From Lachnospiraceae bacterium (GTDB lineage: Bacteria; Bacillota; Clostridia; Lachnospirales; Lachnospiraceae): a stretch of DNA of 64,000 nt. Location of the stretch: contig JAAVZR010000009.1 in NCBI GenBank assembly GCA_022791755.1, positions 1-64,000 on the forward strand. Direction: 5' to 3'. The notes under the pieces were generated by a model that was not told the DNA's origin, made no database searches, and was given only the letters and a program-made list of their open reading frames with translations. Below, piece by piece: positions 53,857 to 61,812 of the stretch. A program made the translations under genes and the position numbers. Numbering within the stretch: position 1 is the first letter of the stretch; the number at the start of each line of letters is the position of its first letter.

Positions 53857-55353
53857 ATGGATAAAAAAGAAATAAACGATATAGGCAAGGAAATCCGTAC
53901 AGCGGTTCAGGATGCGATCAACAGCAATGACTTTGCCGATCTGAATCACCAGATCCGGGATTCGGTTAATGAAGCGCTGGATGAAATTCGCAGTGCCTTT
54001 CAGTCAGGCGTGGAGTCATTCGGAGGAGACGGCCACAGAAATCCGGATGGGGCGGACAGGCGCAGGCAGGAGCGCGGGGCAGCGCAGAGTGCAGGGTGCA
54101 GGCAGATGGACGGCCCGGCCAGGGTCAGAGAAACGGCCCGCCGTCAGATGGAGGCAGGCCGCCGCAGGGCTGAGGAGGTACGCCGCCGGATGGAATCAGC
54201 CGGCAGGGCTCATATGGCGGGAACGGTGGAGCATACCCGCAGTGAGGGCGTATCGGCCCGTGAGACGGTTCATCTTCGCGCCAGGGCAGAGCGGGAGCAT
54301 ATCCGGCAGACACTCAGACGCCGGGCAGATATCATCGCCAGACGCCCGAAAGGTACGGTGTCCGGTGTGCTGTGCACGGTCTTTGGCAGTGTGTTTCTCA
54401 GCACAGGCATACTGCTGGCCCTGTTGTTTGGAACGATATCGCTGACCGGAGATCTGCCTTTTATAGGTCTTTTGATTATCCTTCTTTCGGCGGTCATGCC
54501 TGTGGGGGGAGGCGGCATCGCCCTGCTCTCGGCGGGAGCCAGAGCGCGGGGACGGGTGGAGCGCTTCCGCACCTACGTGAGTGTGATCGGCGAGCAGAAT
54601 TATGTAAAGATCAGTGAGCTGGCGGCGGCCGTGCGTAAATCAGAGAAGTTTGTCCGCAAAGATTTAAAGAAGATGATCGAACTGAGAATGTTTCCTCAGG
54701 GACATATCAGCGAACAGCAGAACCTGTTCATTCTGGATCACGACACCTATGCCGAATATGAGACCATGCAGCGGGAAGTGGAGCAGAGAAGCCAGACCAG
54801 GAAAGAAGAGACCAGAGAAGAGCGTCAGCTGAGAGAGACCATGGAGCTGGGGCGGGAGTATCTGGCGAAGATCCGCCGGGCCAACGAGGCGATTCCCGGC
54901 GTGGAGATATCGAAGAAGCTGACGCGGCTGGAGAAATCGGTGAGCCGTATCTATGCACAGATACAGAAGTCTCCGGATAAGCTGTCGGAGCTGCGCCGTT
55001 TTCAGGAGTATTATCTCCCCACCACATTGAAGCTGGTGGAGACATACCGGGAGTTCGACGCACAGCCCATTGCCGGAGAGAATATCAATACGGCCAAGAC
55101 AGAGATCGAGGCGTCTTTAGATACGATTAATCAGGCTTTTGAAAAGCTGTTTGACAGTCTCTTTGCCGAGACGGCTATGGATGTCTCGGCGGACATATCG
55201 GTATTGCAGACGCTGTTAGCCCAGGAGGGGCTGACGGAGGAGGCATGGAAGGCAGCCACGGAGACCGGCGCCGAGTATATGCAGGATGGCGCTATCTCAG
55301 GAGGAGAACCGGCTGAGAAATCGGAGGAAGCCGCCCTGAAAATGGGCGTGTAG
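53857..55353 (+). CDS. XpaC-like (5-bromo-4-chloroindolyl phosphate hydrolysis family) protein
   Basis: Central TM hairpin, then ...LEKSVSRIYAQIQKSPDKLSELRRFQEYYLPTTLKLVETYREFDAQPIAGENI, characteristic of XpaC; adjacent to telA. Confidence 0.85.
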   Translation: MDKKEINDIGKEIRTAVQDAINSNDFADLNHQIRDSVNEALDEIRSAFQSGVESFGGDGHRNPDGADRRRQERGAAQSAGCRQMDGPARVRETARRQMEAGRRRAEEVRRRMESAGRAHMAGTVEHTRSEGVSARETVHLRARAEREHIRQTLRRRADIIARRPKGTVSGVLCTVFGSVFLSTGILLALLFGTISLTGDLPFIGLLIILLSAVMPVGGGGIALLSAGARARGRVERFRTYVSVIGEQNYVKISELAAAVRKSEKFVRKDLKKMIELRMFPQGHISEQQNLFILDHDTYAEYETMQREVEQRSQTRKEETREERQLRETMELGREYLAKIRRANEAIPGVEISKKLTRLEKSVSRIYAQIQKSPDKLSELRRFQEYYLPTTLKLVETYREFDAQPIAGENINTAKTEIEASLDTINQAFEKLFDSLFAETAMDVSADISVLQTLLAQEGLTEEAWKAATETGAEYMQDGAISGGEPAEKSEEAALKMGV

Positions 55354-55403
55354 CTGCCGATTTTGGGACAGAAACTTAGAATAAAGCAGAGGAGAAGCAC
55401 AGG

Positions 55404-56573
55404 ATGGACGAGTGGAAAGAAATGCAGACAGGGACGCCGACACTGACCTTTACCCCTTTTACGGAGGAAGAGAAGGCGCCGGTGGCGGTGAATGAAGAGC
55501 CGAAGAAGATGGAACAGGTCGTCTTTGACGAGAGCAGCCTTTCGGTGGAAGAGCGAAAAATGGTGGATGATTTTGCCAGCCAGATCGAGTTAAATAACAG
55601 CAATCTGATTCTCCAGTACGGAGCCGGGGCGCAGAAGAAGATGGCCGATTTCTCGGAGAACACACTGAGCCATGTGAAGACCAGAGATCTGGGAGAGATC
55701 GGAGAGGCGCTCAGCCGGGTGGTGTCGGAGCTTCGCAGCTTTGACGAGGAGGAAGAGAAGGGCTTTTTCGGAATCTTTAAGAAAGGCTCCAATAAGATCG
55801 AAGCCATGAAGGCCAAATACGCCAAGGCGGAGACCAATGTGACGCAGATCGTCCATGTGCTGGAAGACCATCAGGTGACGCTTCTGAAGGATGTGGCCAT
55901 GCTGGACAAGCTGTACGAGCTCAATAAAACCTATTTTAAAGAGTTGTCCATGTATATTCTGGCGGGTAAGAAGCGTCTTAGAAAGGCTCAGGAGGAGGAG
56001 CTTCCGGCTCTGGAAAAGAAGGCGGCCATGAGCGGACTGCCGGAGGATGCCCAGGCGGTCAATGACATGCTGTCGATGATAAACCGTTTTGAGAAGAAGC
56101 TGCATGATCTGGAGCTGACGCGGATGATCTCGATTCAGATGGCGCCGCAGATCCGCCTGGTTCAGAATAACGATACTATGATTTCGGAGAAGATTCAGTC
56201 CACTCTGGTGAATACGATCCCCCTGTGGAAGAGTCAGATGGTGCTGGCGCTGGGAGTCTCCCATTCGGCGGAAGCTGCCAAGGCGCAGCGCGAGGTGACG
56301 GATCTGACCAATGAGCTTCTGAAGAAAAACGCGGATGTTCTGAAGACGGCTACCATTGAGACAGCGAAGGAATCCGAGCGGGGCGTCGTGGATATTGAGA
56401 CACTGCAGCACACGAACCAGTCCCTGATCTCTACTCTGGATGAGGTGATGCGGATCCAGGACGAAGGGCGTGAGAAGCGTCGGGAGGCGGAGGCCGAGCT
56501 GGGACGTATCGAGGGAGAGCTGCGCGACAAGCTTCTCCAGGTCAGCACATCTGCCGGACGGAAGCAGAAATAG
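55404..56573 (+). CDS. telA: Toxic anion resistance protein TelA family
   Basis: VDDFASQIELNNSNLILQYGAGAQKKMADFSENTLSHVKTRDLGEIGEALSRVVSELRSFD...GIFKKGSNKIEAMKAKYAKAETNVTQIVHVLEDHQVTLLKDVAMLDKLYELN. Confidence 0.93.
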   Translation: MDEWKEMQTGTPTLTFTPFTEEEKAPVAVNEEPKKMEQVVFDESSLSVEERKMVDDFASQIELNNSNLILQYGAGAQKKMADFSENTLSHVKTRDLGEIGEALSRVVSELRSFDEEEEKGFFGIFKKGSNKIEAMKAKYAKAETNVTQIVHVLEDHQVTLLKDVAMLDKLYELNKTYFKELSMYILAGKKRLRKAQEEELPALEKKAAMSGLPEDAQAVNDMLSMINRFEKKLHDLELTRMISIQMAPQIRLVQNNDTMISEKIQSTLVNTIPLWKSQMVLALGVSHSAEAAKAQREVTDLTNELLKKNADVLKTATIETAKESERGVVDIETLQHTNQSLISTLDEVMRIQDEGREKRREAEAELGRIEGELRDKLLQVSTSAGRKQK

Positions 56574-56633
56574 GAATGAAATCCCCTTTGTTCCAATATA
56601 CTGAGACTGAGAGAAAATGGGAACAGGGATTTT

Positions 56634-57539
56634 ATGAAAAAACGAATCCAAAAGGCAGCAGGGACATTGACTTTGTTTGCCTTCATGTATCTTCTGGGGA
56701 CGATGGCCGGAGTGTGGTCCGTGGCGCGTCATGGCAATGGGACGAAGGAGACGGCAGCCGTCGATGCGTCGATGGATGTGGAGAGGTACTACGCCGGAGA
56801 CATATCCGGCAATATCTTAAATTCTGAGAACTGGGGCCTGGGGTTTGGCCCGGAAGGAACAAAGCCCTCCGGCAATGTCAGCGCGGAGGAGCTGGAAAAA
56901 TACAATGCATGGTATGTGGCTCCCACGGAGGAGAAGGTGATTTACCTGACCTTTGATGCAGGCTACGAGAATGGAAATACGCCGGCGATACTGGATGCTT
57001 TGAAAAAGCACAGTGTGCCGGCGACTTTTTTCCTGGTGGGGAATTATCTGGAGACCAGCCCGGACCTGGTAAAGCGAATGGTGGAGGAAGGACATACGGT
57101 GGGCAATCATACCTATCACCATCCCGATATGGGCAGTATCTCGGATCAGGCGGCCTTTGAGGCGGAGCTGCGGGAGTTAGAGGAGCTGTATGAGAAGATC
57201 ACCGGAGAAGAGATGGCGAGGTACTATCGTCCTCCCCAGGGAAAATACAGCGAAAATAACCTGAAAATGGCCGATGGCATGGGATACCAGACCTTTTTCT
57301 GGAGCCTGGCCTATGTGGACTGGTATGAGGATGACCAGCCCTCTAAGGAGGAGGCATTTGAAAAGCTGCTGAGCCGGATCCACCCCGGCGCCATCGTTCT
57401 GCTGCACAGTACCTCAGCCACCAATGCTCAGATCCTGGATGAGCTCCTGACCAAATGGGAAGAGATGGGATATCGCTTTGAGGCCCTGGGTGAGCTTTCG
57501 CAGGAAGCCTCTCTGACTCTGGGAGGATATTATTGGTAA
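56634..57539 (+). CDS. Polysaccharide deacetylase (CE4, PdaA-like)
   Basis: VIYLTFDAGYENGNTPAILDALKKHSVPATFFLVGNYLETSPDLVKRMVEEGHTVGNHTYHHPDM...RYYRPPQGKYSENNL. Confidence 0.93.
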   Translation: MKKRIQKAAGTLTLFAFMYLLGTMAGVWSVARHGNGTKETAAVDASMDVERYYAGDISGNILNSENWGLGFGPEGTKPSGNVSAEELEKYNAWYVAPTEEKVIYLTFDAGYENGNTPAILDALKKHSVPATFFLVGNYLETSPDLVKRMVEEGHTVGNHTYHHPDMGSISDQAAFEAELRELEELYEKITGEEMARYYRPPQGKYSENNLKMADGMGYQTFFWSLAYVDWYEDDQPSKEEAFEKLLSRIHPGAIVLLHSTSATNAQILDELLTKWEEMGYRFEALGELSQEASLTLGGYYW

Positions 57540-57548
57540 TGTTTTCCG

Positions 57549-58241
57549 CTAGCTCCAACAGTCTGTCAGAGGGGCTATTTCGGCAAGCTCTGACCTGGGA
57601 AAGAAAAATTCCGGAAATCCTGTGGCATAGGGGGCCACATCGTACTGTTGATAGTAGAGGGTAAGGCCATCCGGCGTCAGGTAAAAGCTTTCCGGGCGGA
57701 AGTGTTCTCGTAAGAGAGAGGGGTAGTCCTTAAAATAGGAGCCGGGCTCTTTTTCCAGCCGCTCCTGAATCTGTTTTTCTATCCTTTCAAAGAGGTCGTT
57801 GCGTATGAGAGGAGACAGATAGTCAGAAGAGAATATGTCCGACAGAGTGACCCTGCGGCCGGTTTCGAAATCCCAGGTATCGGAGGTACGTATGGTATTT
57901 CCGTGGGCGCCTCCCATATAACAGTACTGATCCGTGTAGAGGCTGGTGAAACAGCCCTGATTGTAGGTGACATAATAGCGACTGGTCCATTCATACTCCC
58001 GGACAGGACCCGGCCCGTTGGGCGGAATATATTTGACCTGTCCGGCAGCCTGTACATAGAGTACGGTCCGGCAGTGATTTTCGGCGGAGGCAGCGGCATA
58101 TGCGTAGACTTCGTTAATCTGATCGGCGGCGGATACGGAGCAGGTAGTAGTAAAAGAAGGGTATTCGATCAGGTACGAGAGAACCGGAAAATTCCGGTAA
58201 TACATAGTATCTGACAGGGCATTCTGATAGATAGTCTGCAT
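57549..58241 (-). CDS. DUF3298/DUF4163 (RsiV-like) domain protein
   Basis: SRYYVTYNQGCFTSLYTDQYCYMGGAHGNTIRTSDTWDFETGRRVTLSDIF...FYLTPDGLTLYYQQYDVAPYATGFPEFFFPRSEL. Confidence 0.85.
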   Translation of the reverse strand: MQTIYQNALSDTMYYRNFPVLSYLIEYPSFTTTCSVSAADQINEVYAYAAASAENHCRTVLYVQAAGQVKYIPPNGPGPVREYEWTSRYYVTYNQGCFTSLYTDQYCYMGGAHGNTIRTSDTWDFETGRRVTLSDIFSSDYLSPLIRNDLFERIEKQIQERLEKEPGSYFKDYPSLLREHFRPESFYLTPDGLTLYYQQYDVAPYATGFPEFFFPRSELAEIAPLTDCWS

Positions 58242-58387
58242 GATGGTTTCCCAGGAGTTTTCTATAATATATGGCAGGACAGCGCACTTTGATACAGAGG
58301 GCCTGTCCGGGAGGAAATGGAAAAAAGATCACAAAAAAGGGCGGCGCTTCATATAATGTTGTAATGAGAAAAAGGATGGAATAGTTA

Positions 58388-58957
58388 ATGAACCATTCAT
58401 GCAGACTCAGCGACAATACCAAACGATATCTGGACCGGTTTTACTGTATTTTGGATGAGATGACAGTGGCGATGACAGGCGTGGAGTGGACGGAAAGCAT
58501 CTCCTATGACTTCATCATACAGATGATTCCCCATCACCGTGCCGCCATTGAGATGTCACAGAATTTGCTCCAGTACACGACCAATGTTTCTCTTCAGAAT
58601 ATGGCGGAGAATATCATTGAGGAGCAGATGCGGGGGATCGAACAGATGCAGGCCGCCATGGCGTGTTGTTCACAGCTGTGCAACAGCGAACAGGAACAGT
58701 GCCTGTACCGTCGCCGGGTGGATCAGATTATGGATACCATGTTTATGGAGATGGGGCGGGTCTGTGAGTGTAACTGCATTGACCATGATTTTATGAAGGA
58801 AATGATTCCACATCATGAGGGAGCGGTCCGGATGGCGGAGAATGCGCTGAAATTTGAACTTTGCCCGGAGCTTGTTCCGATTTTGGAGAGAATCATCCGG
58901 TCACAGAGAAGAGGAATCGGAGAGATGAGAAGAATGATGGGGTGCTGCCGGGGGTGA
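58388..58957 (+). CDS. DUF305 family protein (two copies of the motif)
   Basis: FIIQMIPHHRAAIEMSQNLL and FMKEMIPHHEGAVRMAENAL. Confidence 0.85.
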   Translation: MNHSCRLSDNTKRYLDRFYCILDEMTVAMTGVEWTESISYDFIIQMIPHHRAAIEMSQNLLQYTTNVSLQNMAENIIEEQMRGIEQMQAAMACCSQLCNSEQEQCLYRRRVDQIMDTMFMEMGRVCECNCIDHDFMKEMIPHHEGAVRMAENALKFELCPELVPILERIIRSQRRGIGEMRRMMGCCRG

Positions 58958-59162
58958 GAGCGGCCCGCCGGAGGTTTTTCTTTCAAAATGAAATGCGCCC
59001 CTGTCCACGGAGGGTACTCATAGCCGATATTTTATCTGCAATATTGATGTTGACAATCCGGAGAGAAGTGATATAATGTTCTAAAAAGAACAGTGCGAAA
59101 AAGAACAATAAAATGCGGGCTCTGAGAGGAGCGAAATACACAGGACAAGGGACAGGAGTAAA

Positions 59163-59627
59163 ATGGAAAACTTGACAAATGCGGAACAAAAAATGCGGGC
59201 CGGTTTCTTTGACACGGTGGGGCTGATGAGGCAGCTGTATAACCGGTCACTGGAATCGGTCTGCATAAAATTTGGTATGACCAGGATGGAGCTGGACGTG
59301 CTCTTATTTCTGGCTAATAATCCTGAGTTTGACACGGCCAGCGATATCGTGGAGCTGCGTGGGCTGAGCAAATCTCACGTCTCCACCTCTGTGGCCGGCC
59401 TGGAGAAGCGGGGCTATCTGGAGAGAAATCACCGGTCCGGGAACCGGCGGACGGTTCATCTGAAATTAAAAGCCGATGCAGAGGCGGCAGTAGAAGCAGG
59501 GCGTCTGGCGCAGAGGCGCTTTTTTACAGTTGCATTCCGGGGCATTTCTTTGGAGGACAGGGAAGCCATGGAGCGATCTTTTGAAAAAATGGCGGGAAAT
59601 GTCCGTGAGATACTTTGGGAGGAATAG
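59163..59627 (+). CDS. MarR family transcriptional regulator
   Basis: FGMTRMELDVLLFLANNPEFDTASDIVELRGLSKSHVSTSVAGLEKRGYLERNHRSGNRRTVHLKL wHTH. Confidence 0.9.
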   Translation: MENLTNAEQKMRAGFFDTVGLMRQLYNRSLESVCIKFGMTRMELDVLLFLANNPEFDTASDIVELRGLSKSHVSTSVAGLEKRGYLERNHRSGNRRTVHLKLKADAEAAVEAGRLAQRRFFTVAFRGISLEDREAMERSFEKMAGNVREILWEE

Positions 59628-59630
59628 GCG

Positions 59631-60398
59631 ATGTATGAGCTTTTGATCTGTTTTGTGGCAGGGATTGGAGCCGGGCTGGGTACAGGCTTTGCCGGAATGA
59701 GCGCAGCGGCGGTGATCAGTCCCATGCTGATTACCTTTTTACATATGGAACCCTATGAGGCGGTGGGAATCGCTTTGGCCAGCGATGTGCTGGCCAGCGC
59801 AGTAAGTGCCTATACTTATGGAAAAAATAAAAATCTGGATATCCGAAACGGGCTGGTCATGATGGTCTCAGTGCTGTGCTTTACTCTGGTGGGGAGCTGG
59901 ATTTCCAGCCTGATTCCCGGCGCGACGATGGGAAGCTTCTCCGTCTTTATGACATTTCTTTTAGGGGTGAAGTTTATCGTAAAGCCTGTGATGACGACCA
60001 GAGAGGCCATGGAAGGGGTTAGCCTGAAAAAGAGATTTGCCCAGTCCGTCATCTGCGGGATTTTCATTGGCTTTATCTGCGGTTTTATCGGCGCCGGCGG
60101 CGGGATGATGATGCTTTTGATCCTGACCAGTGTTCTGGGATATGAGTTAAAGACAGCGGTGGGAACCAGCGTCTTTATTATGACATTCACAGCCTTCACC
60201 GGTGCGGTGAGCCATTTTGCTATCGGCGGTTCGCCGGACTGGCAGATTCTGATTGGCTGCGTTTTGTCCACACTTTTATGGGCCAGGATCGCGGCCCGTT
60301 TTGCTAATAAGGCCAGCGCAGTCACTCTGAACCGGGCCACAGGCGTCGTACTGGTCATCCTGGGAGCGGCGGTCATAGCAGTGAATTATCTTCTGTGA
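59631..60398 (+). CDS. Sulfite exporter TauE/SafE family protein
   Basis: Multi-TM; GIGAGLGTGFAGMSAAAVISPMLITFLHMEPYEAVGIALASDVLASAVSAYTYGKNKNLD...FICGFIGAGGGMMMLLILT. Confidence 0.9.
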   Translation: MYELLICFVAGIGAGLGTGFAGMSAAAVISPMLITFLHMEPYEAVGIALASDVLASAVSAYTYGKNKNLDIRNGLVMMVSVLCFTLVGSWISSLIPGATMGSFSVFMTFLLGVKFIVKPVMTTREAMEGVSLKKRFAQSVICGIFIGFICGFIGAGGGMMMLLILTSVLGYELKTAVGTSVFIMTFTAFTGAVSHFAIGGSPDWQILIGCVLSTLLWARIAARFANKASAVTLNRATGVVLVILGAAVIAVNYLL

Positions 60399-60502
60399 GG
60401 CAAGGGGAACGACCTTCTCTGAGACGGATTGACAAAAGGCAGACTTACCTGTATGATTAATGATGAATACGGAATTATCGTACAGAGAGGGACGACAGCC
60501 AG

Positions 60503-61129
60503 ATGAAACAACAAAGGATTTCCCGTTCCCGACGGGATATGAGAAACGCTCTGCTACAGCTGATGAAAACTACGCCGTACGGAGCCATTACGGTGACGAT
60601 GCTGGCAGGAGAGGCTGGCGTCAACCGCAAGACGTTTTACGCCCACTACCAGAATAAGGATGAGCTCCTGCATGAGCTGCTCTACGATATGTTTGATGAG
60701 CTGTTTGGATGCTTTATGTATGAGAAAGGGACCCCGGATGAAATCCTGGATGAGGAGCATCTGCGGTCGGATGTGCGCCGTTTTCTCGAGACATTGGAGA
60801 GAAGCGAGGAGAAGATCCTGGTACTAATTACGTCGGATACCTCAGAGACAGCGATCGCCATGGCGGATCAGGTCGTCTTAAACCGTCTGAAGGAGATTCA
60901 TGTGCTGGAGGATGGCGGTACGGTTCCGCGAAAATTTTATCTGGAGATCATACGGAATTTTTTTATGGGGCTCATAGATGCCTGGCTTGAGGCAGAAGGG
61001 ATTACGCAGGAGGAAGGCGTGACGGCTTTGACCAGGCTCATACGCCACAGCTTTGCCAATATGTTTCGCTATGTGAGGCCGGAACGAAAGCAGACGCAGG
61101 AGTCGGCGTTGAAGACACCGAGAGGATAA
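60503..61129 (+). CDS. TetR/AcrR family transcriptional regulator
   Basis: ISRSRRDMRNALLQLMKTTPYGAITVTMLAGEAGVNRKTFYAHYQNKDELLHELL. Confidence 0.9.
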   Translation: MKQQRISRSRRDMRNALLQLMKTTPYGAITVTMLAGEAGVNRKTFYAHYQNKDELLHELLYDMFDELFGCFMYEKGTPDEILDEEHLRSDVRRFLETLERSEEKILVLITSDTSETAIAMADQVVLNRLKEIHVLEDGGTVPRKFYLEIIRNFFMGLIDAWLEAEGITQEEGVTALTRLIRHSFANMFRYVRPERKQTQESALKTPRG

Positions 61130-61140
61130 AAACGATAAAA

Positions 61141-61182
61141 CGGATCCGCTGTGACCTTATGAGCCGCAGCGGATCCGCTTTT
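61141..61182. terminator. Rho-independent terminator between convergent genes
   Basis: cggatccgctg ... cagcggatccg perfect 11-bp stem followed by cttttg. Confidence 0.75.
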
Positions 61183-61209
61183 GTATGAATCAAAGACAGT
61201 GCCGGTGAA

Positions 61210-61797
61210 TCAGGATTCCTTCTCCTCGAAAGAAGCGTCCTTAGCGCAGGCTCTGGCCTTAATCAGGAAATTAGAGCCGGTGCCTCCGTCGGGGAAGCAG
61301 GGAAGCTCTGTGACCAGATCGGCTCCGTACTGAGCCTTCAGCTCGTCGATGGGACCGAATTTCAGAGCACGCATCATACAGCTGGAGACACAGGCCGGGG
61401 CCTCGCCCTTGTCGATGAGATCCTTACACATATCACATTTCATCACCTTATTTTCCGCTTCCACATAGACGGGATGGACATAAGGACATGCCGTGACGCA
61501 GGCCTTACAGGCATCGCCCAGACACTCCACATTGGGATCGTGGTATACGATACCGGTGGCCTCATCCTTGACCGTGCGTCCGGTGGGGCAGATGCTCACG
61601 CAGGCCGGGTTATCGCAGTGGTTGCAGCTGGCAGCCAGGTGATAGATCCCCGGAGCGGGGAAGTCGCCGGTTTCATAGGTATGGACCGTGCGGAACAGAT
61701 AGCCGATTTCCAACCGGTTTTTATCCTTGCAGGCGATCTGGCAGGTGTGACAGCCTGCGCATACCGTCTGATCAAAATAGAATCCATATTGTGCCAT
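61210..61797 (-). CDS. dmsB: 4Fe-4S dicluster protein (DmsB-like electron transfer subunit)
   Basis: QYGFYFDQTVCAGCHTCQIACKDKNRLEIGYLFRTVHTYETGDFPAPGIYHLAASCNHCDNPACVSICPTGRTVKDEATGIVYHDPNVECLGDACKACVTACPYVHPVY. Confidence 0.9.
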   Translation of the reverse strand: MAQYGFYFDQTVCAGCHTCQIACKDKNRLEIGYLFRTVHTYETGDFPAPGIYHLAASCNHCDNPACVSICPTGRTVKDEATGIVYHDPNVECLGDACKACVTACPYVHPVYVEAENKVMKCDMCKDLIDKGEAPACVSSCMMRALKFGPIDELKAQYGADLVTELPCFPDGGTGSNFLIKARACAKDASFEEKES

Positions 61798-61812
61798 TTT
61801 CAGTTCCTCCTC

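Noticed and set aside
55590-56732. 380-aa minus-strand ORF
   Set aside because: Antisense to telA and the start of the deacetylase gene.
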